A stretch of DNA of 64,000 nt from an uncultured Eubacteriales bacterium. Its GTDB lineage: Bacteria > Bacillota > Clostridia > Oscillospirales > Acutalibacteraceae. Location: NCBI GenBank assembly GCA_934454845.1, contig CAKSGV010000001.1:62001-126000 (forward strand), given 5' to 3'. Within the stretch, counting starts at the first letter, position 1. Each line of letters opens with the position of its first letter. This document shows positions 57,180-64,000 of the stretch, piece by piece. The notes beneath the pieces were generated by a model that saw only the letters and a list, made by a program, of their open reading frames with translations, was not told the DNA's origin and ran no database searches. A program made the translations under genes and the position numbers.

Positions 57180-58771
57180 TTTTCCTCCGCCTTGGCCTGT
57201 CTTAATTTGTTAGGTGATTCGCCGTAAAACTTTTTAAAGCAGTAGCTGAAATAGTGCTGATCGCTGTATCCGCACTTTTCGGAAATTTCAAGCATTTTCA
57301 TAGAGGAGCAAACTATTAAGTCATAGGCAGTCTGCATTCTTTTTTCTGTAAGAAGATTTATAAAATTCTTCTTTTTTGTTTTCTTTATAAGCGCGCTTAA
57401 ATAATTCGGGCTTACGGAAAGCTCATCAGAAACGCTTGTAAGAGAAAGGCTTTCATCGGAATATCTTTCGTTGATTATCTCTAAAACCTTGTCGCATAAG
57501 ACCTCGCTGTCGCGCTTTCTCGAATTTTCAATAATAGATTTTGCCTCGCTGCAAAATTCTAAAAGTTCGTTTTTCATAGTCTGTTCGCTGCCGTAGGAGG
57601 TAAGCCGCGAAAAGATAGGATTTTTGCCGATAAGCTCCGTAAGCTCGTTTTTATCCACGACAGAGCTTACAACACGAAAAACAGTGGCTATTATCTGCAA
57701 CACAAGAAGATTTGCGTTTTCAGGGGTATTCGTTTCGTAAAGCGAATTGACGAAATCGTTAAGCGATTCCTGAGTACCCACCTTTAAAAGCTGTTCCACT
57801 CCTGCGGCTGTTTTTTCGGCTTTATCAAATTCAAATTCGAAATTATGCTCCTGATCGGCAATAAAACGGATCTCACCGGTGCCGTCGGAAGTGTATCGCC
57901 TGGCGGTAACCGCCTGAAAATAAGCGTCGGAGCAATCGGAAAGCTTGTAAAATTCACGGCTTACGCCTATCGTGCAGGATTGATCAAGCAACCTTTTAGC
58001 CGACTGCACAGTTTCCTTTAAGCCAAGCTCCAAGACATTTGATAGCTTTCCGTCTTCATTTAATACCGTCAGCACCACGGCTCTTGAAAATACTATAAGC
58101 GTTTCGCAGGTGAAATATTTTGAAAGAATATTCGTTAAAAAATCGGTGTGTTTTTTAGTCGTGCAGGTTTTGTTGTAAATATCCTTGAATTTTACGACCA
58201 TCACGCAAAATCTTAAATTTTCACCGCTGCCTTTAATTATTCCGAGCTCTTTTGCTCTTAAAATAAGCTGTTCTTCATCAGTCTTATGCTCGCTTCCGCC
58301 GAGCATAAGAGGAAGTAAAAATCTTTCCGTTTCCGCTTTTTTTAATTGCCTTTTTAAATCGGGATCCGGGATTTTTACTGCGTTTAAAAATTTTTCATCC
58401 ATTTTAGCGCGGATATTTTTAAGCTCCTCGGTCATTTCCGAAGAAGAGATCGGCTTTAAAAGATAGCTTATGATATTATACTTTATAGCGGTCCTTGCAT
58501 ATTCAAAACTATCGTAACCGCTAAGTATCACTATCTGTGCGGCAGGCCTTATTTCCCTTATTCTTTTTGCAAGCTCAAGCCCGGAGATCATTGGCATTTT
58601 AATATCGGTAATAATAAGATCCGGTTCTAAATTTTCAATGCATTCTAAAGCCTCTATACCGTTCTCCGCTTCGCCTATAACTTCAAATCCGGCAGACTGC
58701 CAATCCACCTTTTCAATAAGCGCTCTTCTAAGCTCAAATTCATCGTCTACAACTAAAACGGTATACTTCAT
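57176..58771 (-). CDS. YesN-like response regulator with AraC-type DNA-binding domain
   Basis: The 531 residues start with a receiver domain (LVVDDEFELRRALIEKV; phospho-acceptor Asp in LIITDIKMP near 55; Lys in LLKPIS near 105). A long middle region without recognised domain (140-420) follows, then an AraC-type double helix-turn-helix (about 430-531; SLTSVSDELSVSPNYLSALI and EISEKCGYSDQHYFSYCFKKF). It has its own promoter and GGAGGGCAAAATG start. It probably activates the upstream mgl operon, whose promoter carries spaced direct repeats. Confidence 0.95.
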   Translation of the reverse strand: MKYTVLVVDDEFELRRALIEKVDWQSAGFEVIGEAENGIEALECIENLEPDLIITDIKMPMISGLELAKRIREIRPAAQIVILSGYDSFEYARTAIKYNIISYLLKPISSSEMTEELKNIRAKMDEKFLNAVKIPDPDLKRQLKKAETERFLLPLMLGGSEHKTDEEQLILRAKELGIIKGSGENLRFCVMVVKFKDIYNKTCTTKKHTDFLTNILSKYFTCETLIVFSRAVVLTVLNEDGKLSNVLELGLKETVQSAKRLLDQSCTIGVSREFYKLSDCSDAYFQAVTARRYTSDGTGEIRFIADQEHNFEFEFDKAEKTAAGVEQLLKVGTQESLNDFVNSLYETNTPENANLLVLQIIATVFRVVSSVVDKNELTELIGKNPIFSRLTSYGSEQTMKNELLEFCSEAKSIIENSRKRDSEVLCDKVLEIINERYSDESLSLTSVSDELSVSPNYLSALIKKTKKKNFINLLTEKRMQTAYDLIVCSSMKMLEISEKCGYSDQHYFSYCFKKFYGESPNKLRQAKAEEK

Positions 58772-58795
58772 TTTGCCCTCCGGGATTTTTCTTTT

Positions 58796-58824
58796 ATTTT
58801 AACATTTTAAAAATTAAAAAGCAA
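58796..58824 (-). promoter_or_regulatory. Promoter of the response regulator-kinase operon
   Basis: On the minus strand, TTGCTT (58824-58819), a 17-base spacer and TGT-TAAAAT (box 58801-58796). It lies directly behind the mgl operon terminator. Confidence 0.75.
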
Positions 58825-58837
58825 TAAAAAGCGTTTC

Positions 58838-58864
58838 GGCAGTCGGGCGTTTTGCCCGGCTGCC
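58838..58864 (-). terminator. Terminator of the mgl operon
   Basis: GGCAGTCGGGC (58838-58848) pairs with GCCCGGCTGCC (58854-58864) with one G-T pair. On the minus strand it is followed by GAAACGCTTTTTATTGC. It lies just after the InlB-repeat gene. Confidence 0.75.
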
Positions 58865-58869
58865 ATTGT

Positions 58870-59217
58870 TTATTTTACCCATTTTGCGTAAAGAGTCATA
58901 CTTCCCTCAACACCGTCGCCGAAGTCCCACTCCTGCGTCAGCGCTTTATCCTTGTACCAACCGGCGAATTTATATCCCTCTTTAACAGGTGTTTCGCTTA
59001 AGTTTATCTTGTCCGAATGTTTAAGCTTGATGCTTTCGATATGCGATCCGCCGTCGGTATCAAAATCTACGGTAAATCCGCTGTGACCGATAATAAAAGC
59101 CGTAACTAAAACAAGCGCCGCAATAAGCACTGCAACCATTATATTAGCGGTCTTTAAAGGCATTTTTATTTTTGCATAAAGTCCGCCTGTGTTTTTAACT
59201 TTCTTTTCTTCGTTCAT
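58870..59217 (-). CDS. Small membrane protein with one InlB B-repeat
   Basis: The 115 residues comprise a short cytoplasmic Lys-rich N-terminus, one transmembrane helix (about 25-47, IMVAVLIAALVLVTAFIIG), and a single extracellular InlB B-repeat/Flg_new-type beta domain (about 49-115; FTVDFDTDGGSHIESIKLKH, GYKFAGWYKDKALTQEWDFG, MTLYAKW). These repeats normally occur in tandem in large adhesins. Here a single copy is tethered to the membrane and encoded 26 bases after the mglC permease gene, as the last gene before the terminator. It could be a permease accessory or a surface glycan contact; role unknown. Confidence 0.85.
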   Translation of the reverse strand: MNEEKKVKNTGGLYAKIKMPLKTANIMVAVLIAALVLVTAFIIGHSGFTVDFDTDGGSHIESIKLKHSDKINLSETPVKEGYKFAGWYKDKALTQEWDFGDGVEGSMTLYAKWVK

Positions 59218-59243
59218 TTAGAATTTACCGCTCCTTCTTTAAA

Positions 59244-60329
59244 TTACTTGCGGGCAAGATATTTTCTCATATCGATAGCGCACGCAACAAGGATAATAAG
59301 ACCTTTGATAACATAGAGCATATTTGCGTCTACAGAAAGAAAGTTAAGTCCTACAAAGATTATCTGAAGCAAGAAAACTCCGATAACGATACCGCTTATC
59401 TTACCTGTGCCTCCTACAAAGGAAACTCCTCCGATAACGCAGGCTGCTATGGCGTCGGACTCATAGTTAAGGCCGGTATTAGCCGAGCAAGAAGCGATTC
59501 TCGCGCCCTCGATAAATCCTGTGATACCGTACATAACGCCGGCCAAAACAAACACAAGCACGATGGTTTTGAAAACATTAACTCCCGAAACATTCGCGGC
59601 CTCTTCATTTGAGCCTACCGCAAACATATTTTTACCGAACTTTGTTTTATTCCATATCACCCACATTATTGCCGTGAGAATAACGGAATATACCACATAT
59701 TTCGGAACTGCTACGGAGCCGACAGTGAAAAGAGTGCCTCTTACAAAGTTTGTATAAGAAGAGTCAAGCCCCGAAAGAGTCTGACCGTTGTTGCCGCCGA
59801 TCATAAGATACATAAGTACAAGACCGAATACTATAAGCTGGGTAGAAAGCGTTACTATAAAAGGATGAAGCTTGAATTTGGCAACGAAAAATCCGTTGAC
59901 AAGTCCTACCACCGCTCCGACTGCCACTACTATAAGCAAAACTGCCCAAAGCGGCATAACCGGTAGATTCGGAAAAATTTTATTTGCATATGATGTCATC
60001 TGCAAAAGCGACGCCGCTATACAAGCTGTAAGACCTACACAGCGGCCCGCGGAAATATCCGTTCCCGTAAGCACGATAGCTCCGCCGATACCAAGCGCTA
60101 TCGGAAGCTTTGCTGCTGTAAGAGAAACAATATTTACTATACTCGACACCGACAGAAATGCCGGTACTCTTATCGCTATATAAATAATTGCCGCCGCAAT
60201 TATTATATACATTGCATTGTTAAACAAAAGATCGCTTAACATTCTTCTTTTATCGGCACCGGAAGAATTGCTGAATTTTTCCCTCCACGCGCCTATACTG
60301 CTCTTTTTCTTTAAAGTTTCAGCAGACAT
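59244..60329 (-). CDS. mglC: Galactose/methylgalactoside ABC permease (MglC-like)
   Basis: The 361-residue permease has about ten hydrophobic helices, with LGIGGAIVLTGTDISAGRCVGL (start of the BPD_transp_2 core), ALILMYL-type helices and ACVIGGVSFVGGTGKISGIVIG near the C-terminus, as in MglC/RbsC. I chose the ATG at 60329 (MSAETLKKK), with GGAGG 7 bases upstream; the frame stays open for 41 codons overlapping mglA. Together with the two upstream genes it forms a CUT2-type importer. Confidence 0.93.
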   Translation of the reverse strand: MSAETLKKKSSIGAWREKFSNSSGADKRRMLSDLLFNNAMYIIIAAAIIYIAIRVPAFLSVSSIVNIVSLTAAKLPIALGIGGAIVLTGTDISAGRCVGLTACIAASLLQMTSYANKIFPNLPVMPLWAVLLIVVAVGAVVGLVNGFFVAKFKLHPFIVTLSTQLIVFGLVLMYLMIGGNNGQTLSGLDSSYTNFVRGTLFTVGSVAVPKYVVYSVILTAIMWVIWNKTKFGKNMFAVGSNEEAANVSGVNVFKTIVLVFVLAGVMYGITGFIEGARIASCSANTGLNYESDAIAACVIGGVSFVGGTGKISGIVIGVFLLQIIFVGLNFLSVDANMLYVIKGLIILVACAIDMRKYLARK

Positions 60330-60346
60330 TTTCATTCCTCCGTTTT

Positions 60347-61879
60347 TTAAACATACTTTGCGGCAAGCGCCATTATTTCTTCCTGAGTAGCGGTTTTCGC
60401 GTCGACTTCGCCCGAAAGCCTTCCGCCCGACATAACAAGTATCCTGTCGCACACACCTAAAAGCTCCGGCATTTCGGAAGAAACCATTAAAACCGTTTTC
60501 CCTTTGTTTGCAAGATCGATTATTAGCTGATATATCTCATATTTCGCACCTACATCGATTCCTCTTGTTGGCTCGTCAAGCAAAAGTACCGTCGGATCAG
60601 TAAGAAGCCATCTTCCTAAAATTACTTTTTGCTGATTTCCTCCGGATAACGATCTTATTTTAGTTTCCTGAGAGGGCGTCTTTATCCGCATAGAATCAAT
60701 GCACCACTTAGTGTTCTTTATTTGCTTTGATTTACTGACAAAAGGTCCCGATTTACATTTATCAAGACTCGAAATTGTGGCATTTTCGCGGATATTGAGA
60801 ATTCCGAAAATTCCCGTTGCCCTGCGTTCCTCGGTGAGCATTGCAAATCCGTTTTTTATGGATTCACGCGAGTTGCGGTTTTTAACCGTTTTGCCTTCAA
60901 GCTTTAAATTCCCGCTCTTCCTTGTGGCTATTCCGAAAATATTTTCAAGAAGCTCGCTTCTGCCCGATCCGTCAAGACCTGCAACGCCTATAATCTCGCC
61001 TTTTTTTGCTTTAAAAGATACATCGCTGAGCTTTGAATACATCGCCGTCAAATTTTCTACTTCAAACAGCACATCGCCTACCTTATTCGTCTTAGGCGGA
61101 TAGATATTTGTAAGCTCTCTTCCTACCATTAGCTTTATTATTTCATCCGTGGTAAGATCCTTTGCCTCTTTTGTAGCTATCCATTTTCCGTCGCGCATTA
61201 TCGTAACTTCGTCGGAAATACGCAGAATTTCTTTCATTTTATGAGAAATATAAATAATTCCGCAACCCTTTTCTTTGAGCATATTTATGATCTTAAAAAG
61301 GTGTTCTACTTCGTCCTCGGTAAGAGAGGAGGTCGGCTCGTCAAAAACAATTACCTTGGCGTTATAAGAAACAGCCTTGGCAATTTCAACCATCTGCCTT
61401 TGAGAAACCGGCATTTTGCTCATTACCGTTTTAGGATCTACATCGATCTCAAGCTTTTCAAAAATTTCTTTAGTGGCGGTGTACATTTTCTTTTCGCTCG
61501 TTATCGGCACACCTTTGCAGACAGTCGGGAACCTTCCGAGCCACATATTGTCCATTACATTGCGCTTTAAAGCCTGATTAAGCTCCTGGTGAACCATCGC
61601 CACCCCGTTTTCAAGCGCTTCTTTGGAATTTTTGAAGTTAACCTCTTCGCCGTTTAAATAAATGTTTCCGCTGTCTTTGCCGTAAACTCCGAAAAGACAT
61701 TTCATCAGCGTAGATTTCCCGGCACCGTTTTCACCCATAAGTGCGTGCACCGTTCCCGCCTTAACAGTAAGGCTAACCTTATCAAGCGCCTTAACTCCGG
61801 GAAACACTTTTTCGATATTATCCATCTGAAGCAGAACGGGAGCGTCGGATCTTGATTTTTCATTGTTCGTACCTGACAT
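60347..61879 (-). CDS. mglA: Galactose/methylgalactoside ABC ATPase (MglA-like)
   Basis: The 510-residue tandem ATPase. First half: Walker A GENGAGKST, signature VSQRQMVEIAKA, Walker B VIVFDEPTSSL. Second half: the altered Walker A GLDGSGRSEL, signature LSGGNQQKVILGRW, Walker B VLLLDEPTRGID. This is the usual layout of CUT2 sugar importers, where the second site is degenerate. It starts 75 bases after mglB behind a stable hairpin, and AGGGGGAATTAAG lies before the ATG. Confidence 0.95.
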   Translation of the reverse strand: MSGTNNEKSRSDAPVLLQMDNIEKVFPGVKALDKVSLTVKAGTVHALMGENGAGKSTLMKCLFGVYGKDSGNIYLNGEEVNFKNSKEALENGVAMVHQELNQALKRNVMDNMWLGRFPTVCKGVPITSEKKMYTATKEIFEKLEIDVDPKTVMSKMPVSQRQMVEIAKAVSYNAKVIVFDEPTSSLTEDEVEHLFKIINMLKEKGCGIIYISHKMKEILRISDEVTIMRDGKWIATKEAKDLTTDEIIKLMVGRELTNIYPPKTNKVGDVLFEVENLTAMYSKLSDVSFKAKKGEIIGVAGLDGSGRSELLENIFGIATRKSGNLKLEGKTVKNRNSRESIKNGFAMLTEERRATGIFGILNIRENATISSLDKCKSGPFVSKSKQIKNTKWCIDSMRIKTPSQETKIRSLSGGNQQKVILGRWLLTDPTVLLLDEPTRGIDVGAKYEIYQLIIDLANKGKTVLMVSSEMPELLGVCDRILVMSGGRLSGEVDAKTATQEEIMALAAKYV

Positions 61880-61907
61880 ATAACTTAATTCCCCCGTTTA
61901 AAGATTT

Positions 61908-61942
61908 TTCAAACAGAGCGGTAATAAACCGCTCTGTTTGAA
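61908..61942 (-). promoter_or_regulatory. Hairpin between mglB and mglA
   Basis: TTCAAACAGAGCGGT (61908-61922) and ACCGCTCTGTTTGAA (61928-61942) form a perfect 15-bp stem with an AATAA loop. No T-run follows on the minus strand. It is more likely a 3'-protecting or partial attenuation element that keeps mglB mRNA in excess over mglA-mglC. Confidence 0.7.
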
Positions 61943-61954
61943 TTTTTATTGAAT

Positions 61955-63019
61955 TTATTCGCCTGTGTAAACAGCGTAAGGAATGTTTACTCTCCAGGTT
62001 CCTACAACATCGTCGGAATTTACGCCGTCGAATTTTTCTTTTGAATCGAGGAAATCCTGAGCAATTGTGGTTATAACGTTTGCCATTCCCTCGGCGTCCT
62101 GCTTAATGCTTCCTACCATACTTCCGTTCTTAATAGCTGACTGTGCTGCGTCAGTTGCGTCAACTCCGAATACGGGGATAGTTTTACCCGATCCATTGTT
62201 GTAGCCTGCCGCCTGTAAAGCGGAGATCGCGCCGAGTGCCATTTCATCGTTGTTGGCGATTACAAGCTCAACCATATTTTTATTGGCTTCGCTGTACTGT
62301 GCAAGTATTGTAGACATATAATTTGTAGCTGCCGCAGATGACCATAAGCCGTCTTGGTCAACAAGATATTTGTTTGTGTTGGAAGCGTCATAGAAAGAAA
62401 GCTTCTCTTTTGAGTTTTCAGTGAGGACCTTGTCCGCGTCTTCAACGCCGAACTGTGTGCGGGCGATAGCTTCCATATTGCCCTCCTGGCCTTTGAACAT
62501 TACATAGCTGATTTTTCCGTCGCCGTTTAAATCGACCTTATCGAAATTCTCAACTAAATAATTGCCTATCATTTCGCCCTGCATATGACCTGCCATTTCG
62601 TAATCAGTTCCTACAAATACGCATTTGTCATAACTGCTTACAACGCTTTCTTCAACCGAGCGGTTAAAGAAGATAACCGGAATGTTCTGAGCCTTGGCAA
62701 GATCAACGATGTTTTGTGCGGCGTCGTTTGATCCTGTATCAACAACATTTACGATCAGCGCTTTAGAACCCTTTGCGATAGCTGTGGTTACCTGCTCTGT
62801 CTGAGTTGTCTGGTTGCCGTTGGCATCATAGTTCTGGAATTTGATTCCGGCCTTTTTAAGGAGTTTGTCCATCGAAGTTCTGACGCTTGAAATGTAAGTG
62901 TCGGAATAGGTATAGTAAAATACCGAAACTTCGCCTTTATCAGAGGATCCGGAACCGCCGCAGGCGGTAAGCCCCATAACAAGAGCCAGTGCAAGTAAAA
63001 GTGTTATGATTTTTTTCAT
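61955..63019 (-). CDS. mglB: Galactose/glucose-binding lipoprotein (MglB-like)
   Basis: The 354-residue binding protein has a lipobox LTACGGS (Cys near 20). The mature part reads VSVFYYTYSDTYISSVRTSM, and it contains the calcium loop DLNGDGKISYVMFKGQEG, which is diagnostic for galactose/glucose-binding proteins of the MglB type, plus NNDEMALGAISALQAAGY near the sugar site. Galactose or glucose is the probable ligand. It heads the mgl operon with GGGAGG before the ATG and a regulated-type promoter. Confidence 0.94.
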   Translation of the reverse strand: MKKIITLLLALALVMGLTACGGSGSSDKGEVSVFYYTYSDTYISSVRTSMDKLLKKAGIKFQNYDANGNQTTQTEQVTTAIAKGSKALIVNVVDTGSNDAAQNIVDLAKAQNIPVIFFNRSVEESVVSSYDKCVFVGTDYEMAGHMQGEMIGNYLVENFDKVDLNGDGKISYVMFKGQEGNMEAIARTQFGVEDADKVLTENSKEKLSFYDASNTNKYLVDQDGLWSSAAATNYMSTILAQYSEANKNMVELVIANNDEMALGAISALQAAGYNNGSGKTIPVFGVDATDAAQSAIKNGSMVGSIKQDAEGMANVITTIAQDFLDSKEKFDGVNSDDVVGTWRVNIPYAVYTGE

Positions 63020-63068
63020 TTTGAGTTTACCTCCCTTTATTTACGACCTTTCCTTTGTCGTTGCCTTA

Positions 63069-63097
63069 ATTATAGCGACAAAATAAAGAAAGATAAA
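63069..63097 (-). promoter_or_regulatory. Promoter of the mgl operon
   Basis: On the minus strand, TATAAT (63074-63069) with only a weak -35, TTTATC (63097-63092), at 17 bases. A weak -35 beside spaced direct repeats is typical of an activator-dependent promoter. Confidence 0.7.
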
Positions 63098-63106
63098 TGG
63101 GATTTT

Positions 63107-63137
63107 TTATTCAAAATGTATAAAAAATTATTCAAAA
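63107..63137 (-). promoter_or_regulatory. Direct repeats, candidate YesN-type binding sites
   Basis: TTTTGAATAA occurs twice on the minus strand (63116-63107 and 63137-63128), exactly 21 bp apart, with the nearer copy 10 bases upstream of the -35 position. Paired direct repeats two helical turns apart suit AraC-type activators such as the response regulator encoded downstream. Confidence 0.6.
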
Positions 63138-63142
63138 AAGAA

Positions 63143-63173
63143 AACCCGCAGCCGTAAAAAACGACTGCGGGTT
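63143..63173 (-). terminator. Terminator after the MATE gene
   Basis: AACCCGCAGCCGT (63143-63155) pairs with ACGACTGCGGGTT (63161-63173). On the minus strand it is followed by TTCTTTTTT. It insulates the mgl operon promoter from the upstream gene. Confidence 0.88.
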
Positions 63174-63200
63174 ATTAGATTTTAGCCGCAAGACATCAGA

Positions 63201-64000
63201 CTACCTGACTTCTCCTTTTATAAACTTTTTTCCTTTTCTTTTTATCGTTATCAGATAAGATATGAATACCGCACTGAAAGTGAGCACCCAGGATATCGGA
63301 TAGGAAATAAAGAGCCCTGCAAATGTGTGATATTCGGGGCTCGCAAAAACAGTGAATATCCACACGATTCTCATTACGCAAACTCCGACAATGGTTATTA
63401 CCATCGGAACAACAGAAGATCCTATGCCTCTCATCGATCCCGTTACAGTATCCATAATTCCGCAGAGAAAATAAGGAACAAGAATAAATTTCATTCTTTC
63501 AAGTCCGAAATCGATAGCAGACTTCGAATCCTTGATATAAATTTCAAGGAGAGGTCTGCCGAAAGCATAGGAAACCGTACCGATAACCAAGCCTACCGCC
63601 GCAACTGTCATAAGGCAGGCAAACGTTACTTTCTTTACTCTCTTTAAATTGCCCGCGCCGTAATTCTGACCGCAGAAATTAAGCGCCGTCTGCTGAAACG
63701 AGTTCATCGCAACATAGCAAAATCCCTCTATGCTCGAAGAAGCCGCGCTGCCCGACATCGCCGCACTGCCGAATGAATTTACGGAAGACTGAATTATAAC
63801 GTTCGAAATAGAAAACAGCGAGCTTTGAAGTCCTGCCGGCACTCCGATCGCAAGTATCTTTTTAAGTGCGGGAATATTTATATGTATCTTTTTTAACTCA
63901 AGCTTTATAAGATCTTTTCTTTTTATAAGTTCTCTTATCACAAGCAAAGAGCTTAAAGCCTGCGAAATTGTGGTTGCAAGCGCAACTCCCGCAACATCCA
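63201..64000 (-). CDS. MATE-family efflux transporter (C-terminal part, runs off the window)
   Basis: The reading frame is open to the right edge (it reads DVAGVALATTISQALSSLLVI just inside the edge), so the start lies outside the window. About 266 C-terminal residues are seen. They include LKKILAIGVPAGLQSSLFSISN at the start of the second MATE bundle, FCGQNYGAGNLKRVKK and GIGSSVVPMVITIVGVCVMRI, with six hydrophobic helices. These proteins export organic cations by sodium or proton antiport. Substrate unknown. A terminator follows. Confidence 0.92.
   Translation of the reverse strand, partial: DVAGVALATTISQALSSLLVIRELIKRKDLIKLELKKIHINIPALKKILAIGVPAGLQSSLFSISNVIIQSSVNSFGSAAMSGSAASSSIEGFCYVAMNSFQQTALNFCGQNYGAGNLKRVKKVTFACLMTVAAVGLVIGTVSYAFGRPLLEIYIKDSKSAIDFGLERMKFILVPYFLCGIMDTVTGSMRGIGSSVVPMVITIVGVCVMRIVWIFTVFASPEYHTFAGLFISYPISWVLTFSAVFISYLITIKRKGKKFIKGEVR

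Noticed and set aside
1..64000. CRISPR arrays, tRNA or rRNA genes, insertion sequences, phage genes, attachment sites, T-box or metabolite riboswitches
   Set aside because: No spaced identical repeats, transposase or integrase motifs, cloverleaf-like sequences or recognisable conserved aptamer cores were found by reading. A covariance-model scan could still find weak cases.

Overview
The window reads as a chromosomal segment of an anaerobic, endospore-forming member of the Clostridia, most like the Oscillospiraceae/Ruminococcaceae group. The support is inferential and comes from gene content: the sporulation genes gpr, spoIIP and ylmC; a GlgC/GlgD pair; an Re-type citrate synthase; flavin-dependent ThyX; dockerin and cohesin modules; a NifU-like/GGGtGRT pair; and Firmicutes-style gene order (rpsO-pnp, SRP RNA-dnaX-ybaB-recR, gpr-spoIIP, thyX-tmk-mltG-U32). 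Base composition looks even and moderately AT-rich. I saw no insertion sequence, phage gene, tRNA, rRNA or CRISPR array. About 62 protein genes and one RNA gene fill the window almost completely. Most genes are on the minus strand.

Layout. 1-2680: rpsO and pnp, with a leader hairpin that masks the pnp ribosome-binding site. 2694-5824: a two-gene minus-strand operon of a dockerin-bearing glucosaminidase and a membrane-anchored cohesin-like protein. 5924-7324: a DUF11 repeat protein without export signals and a solitary MazF-type toxin. 7361-13918: glycogen operon glgB-glgC-glgD-glgA followed by uppP. 14021-19621: ylmC, then a six-gene operon (beta-helix protein, Nudix, two zinc-ribbon membrane proteins, HAD phosphatase, fhs). 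19649-22621: SRP RNA, dnaX, ybaB, recR and a DUF896 gene. 22629-24306: a Nfo-like TIM barrel, yqeG and rpsU. 24356-25828: a glycosyltransferase that appears to be made from a leaderless mRNA.

25847-31042 carries an operon for the oxidative arm of the TCA cycle (Re-citrate synthase, GntR-type regulator, aconitase, isocitrate dehydrogenase). Its consensus promoter overlaps a perfect 12-bp palindrome. 31039-35507 holds a class B PBP, a DUF1854 protein and an ABC exporter with an N-terminal zinc ribbon. 35576-39924 is the operon thyX-tmk-DJ-1-mltG-U32. 39988-43317 holds prs, gpr, spoIIP and a small membrane protein. 43330-45120 is the NifU-like/GGGtGRT operon. 45141-46289 has a histidine phosphatase and ruvX, divergent from a PTS IIC-nth-pdxK operon (46298-48928).

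48932-63019 is devoted to carbohydrate use and sensing: a GH2 glycosidase, a secreted PIG-L deacetylase with a GNAT gene, then an aldo/keto reductase, a sugar-binding lipoprotein, a YesM-like histidine kinase and a YesN-like response regulator in one overlapping set. Upstream lies an mglB-mglA-mglC ABC importer operon that also encodes a small InlB-repeat membrane protein. Direct repeats 21 bp apart lie just upstream of the mglB promoter, where an AraC-type regulator would be expected to bind. A MATE transporter is cut by the right edge.

The most interesting candidates are the dedicated cohesin/dockerin pair built around a peptidoglycan hydrolase, the PBP gene whose TTG start lies in the U-tract of a terminator-like hairpin, the pnp leader hairpin, the InlB-repeat protein inside the mgl operon, and the poorly understood NifU-like/GGGtGRT and ABC/DUF1854 pairs.
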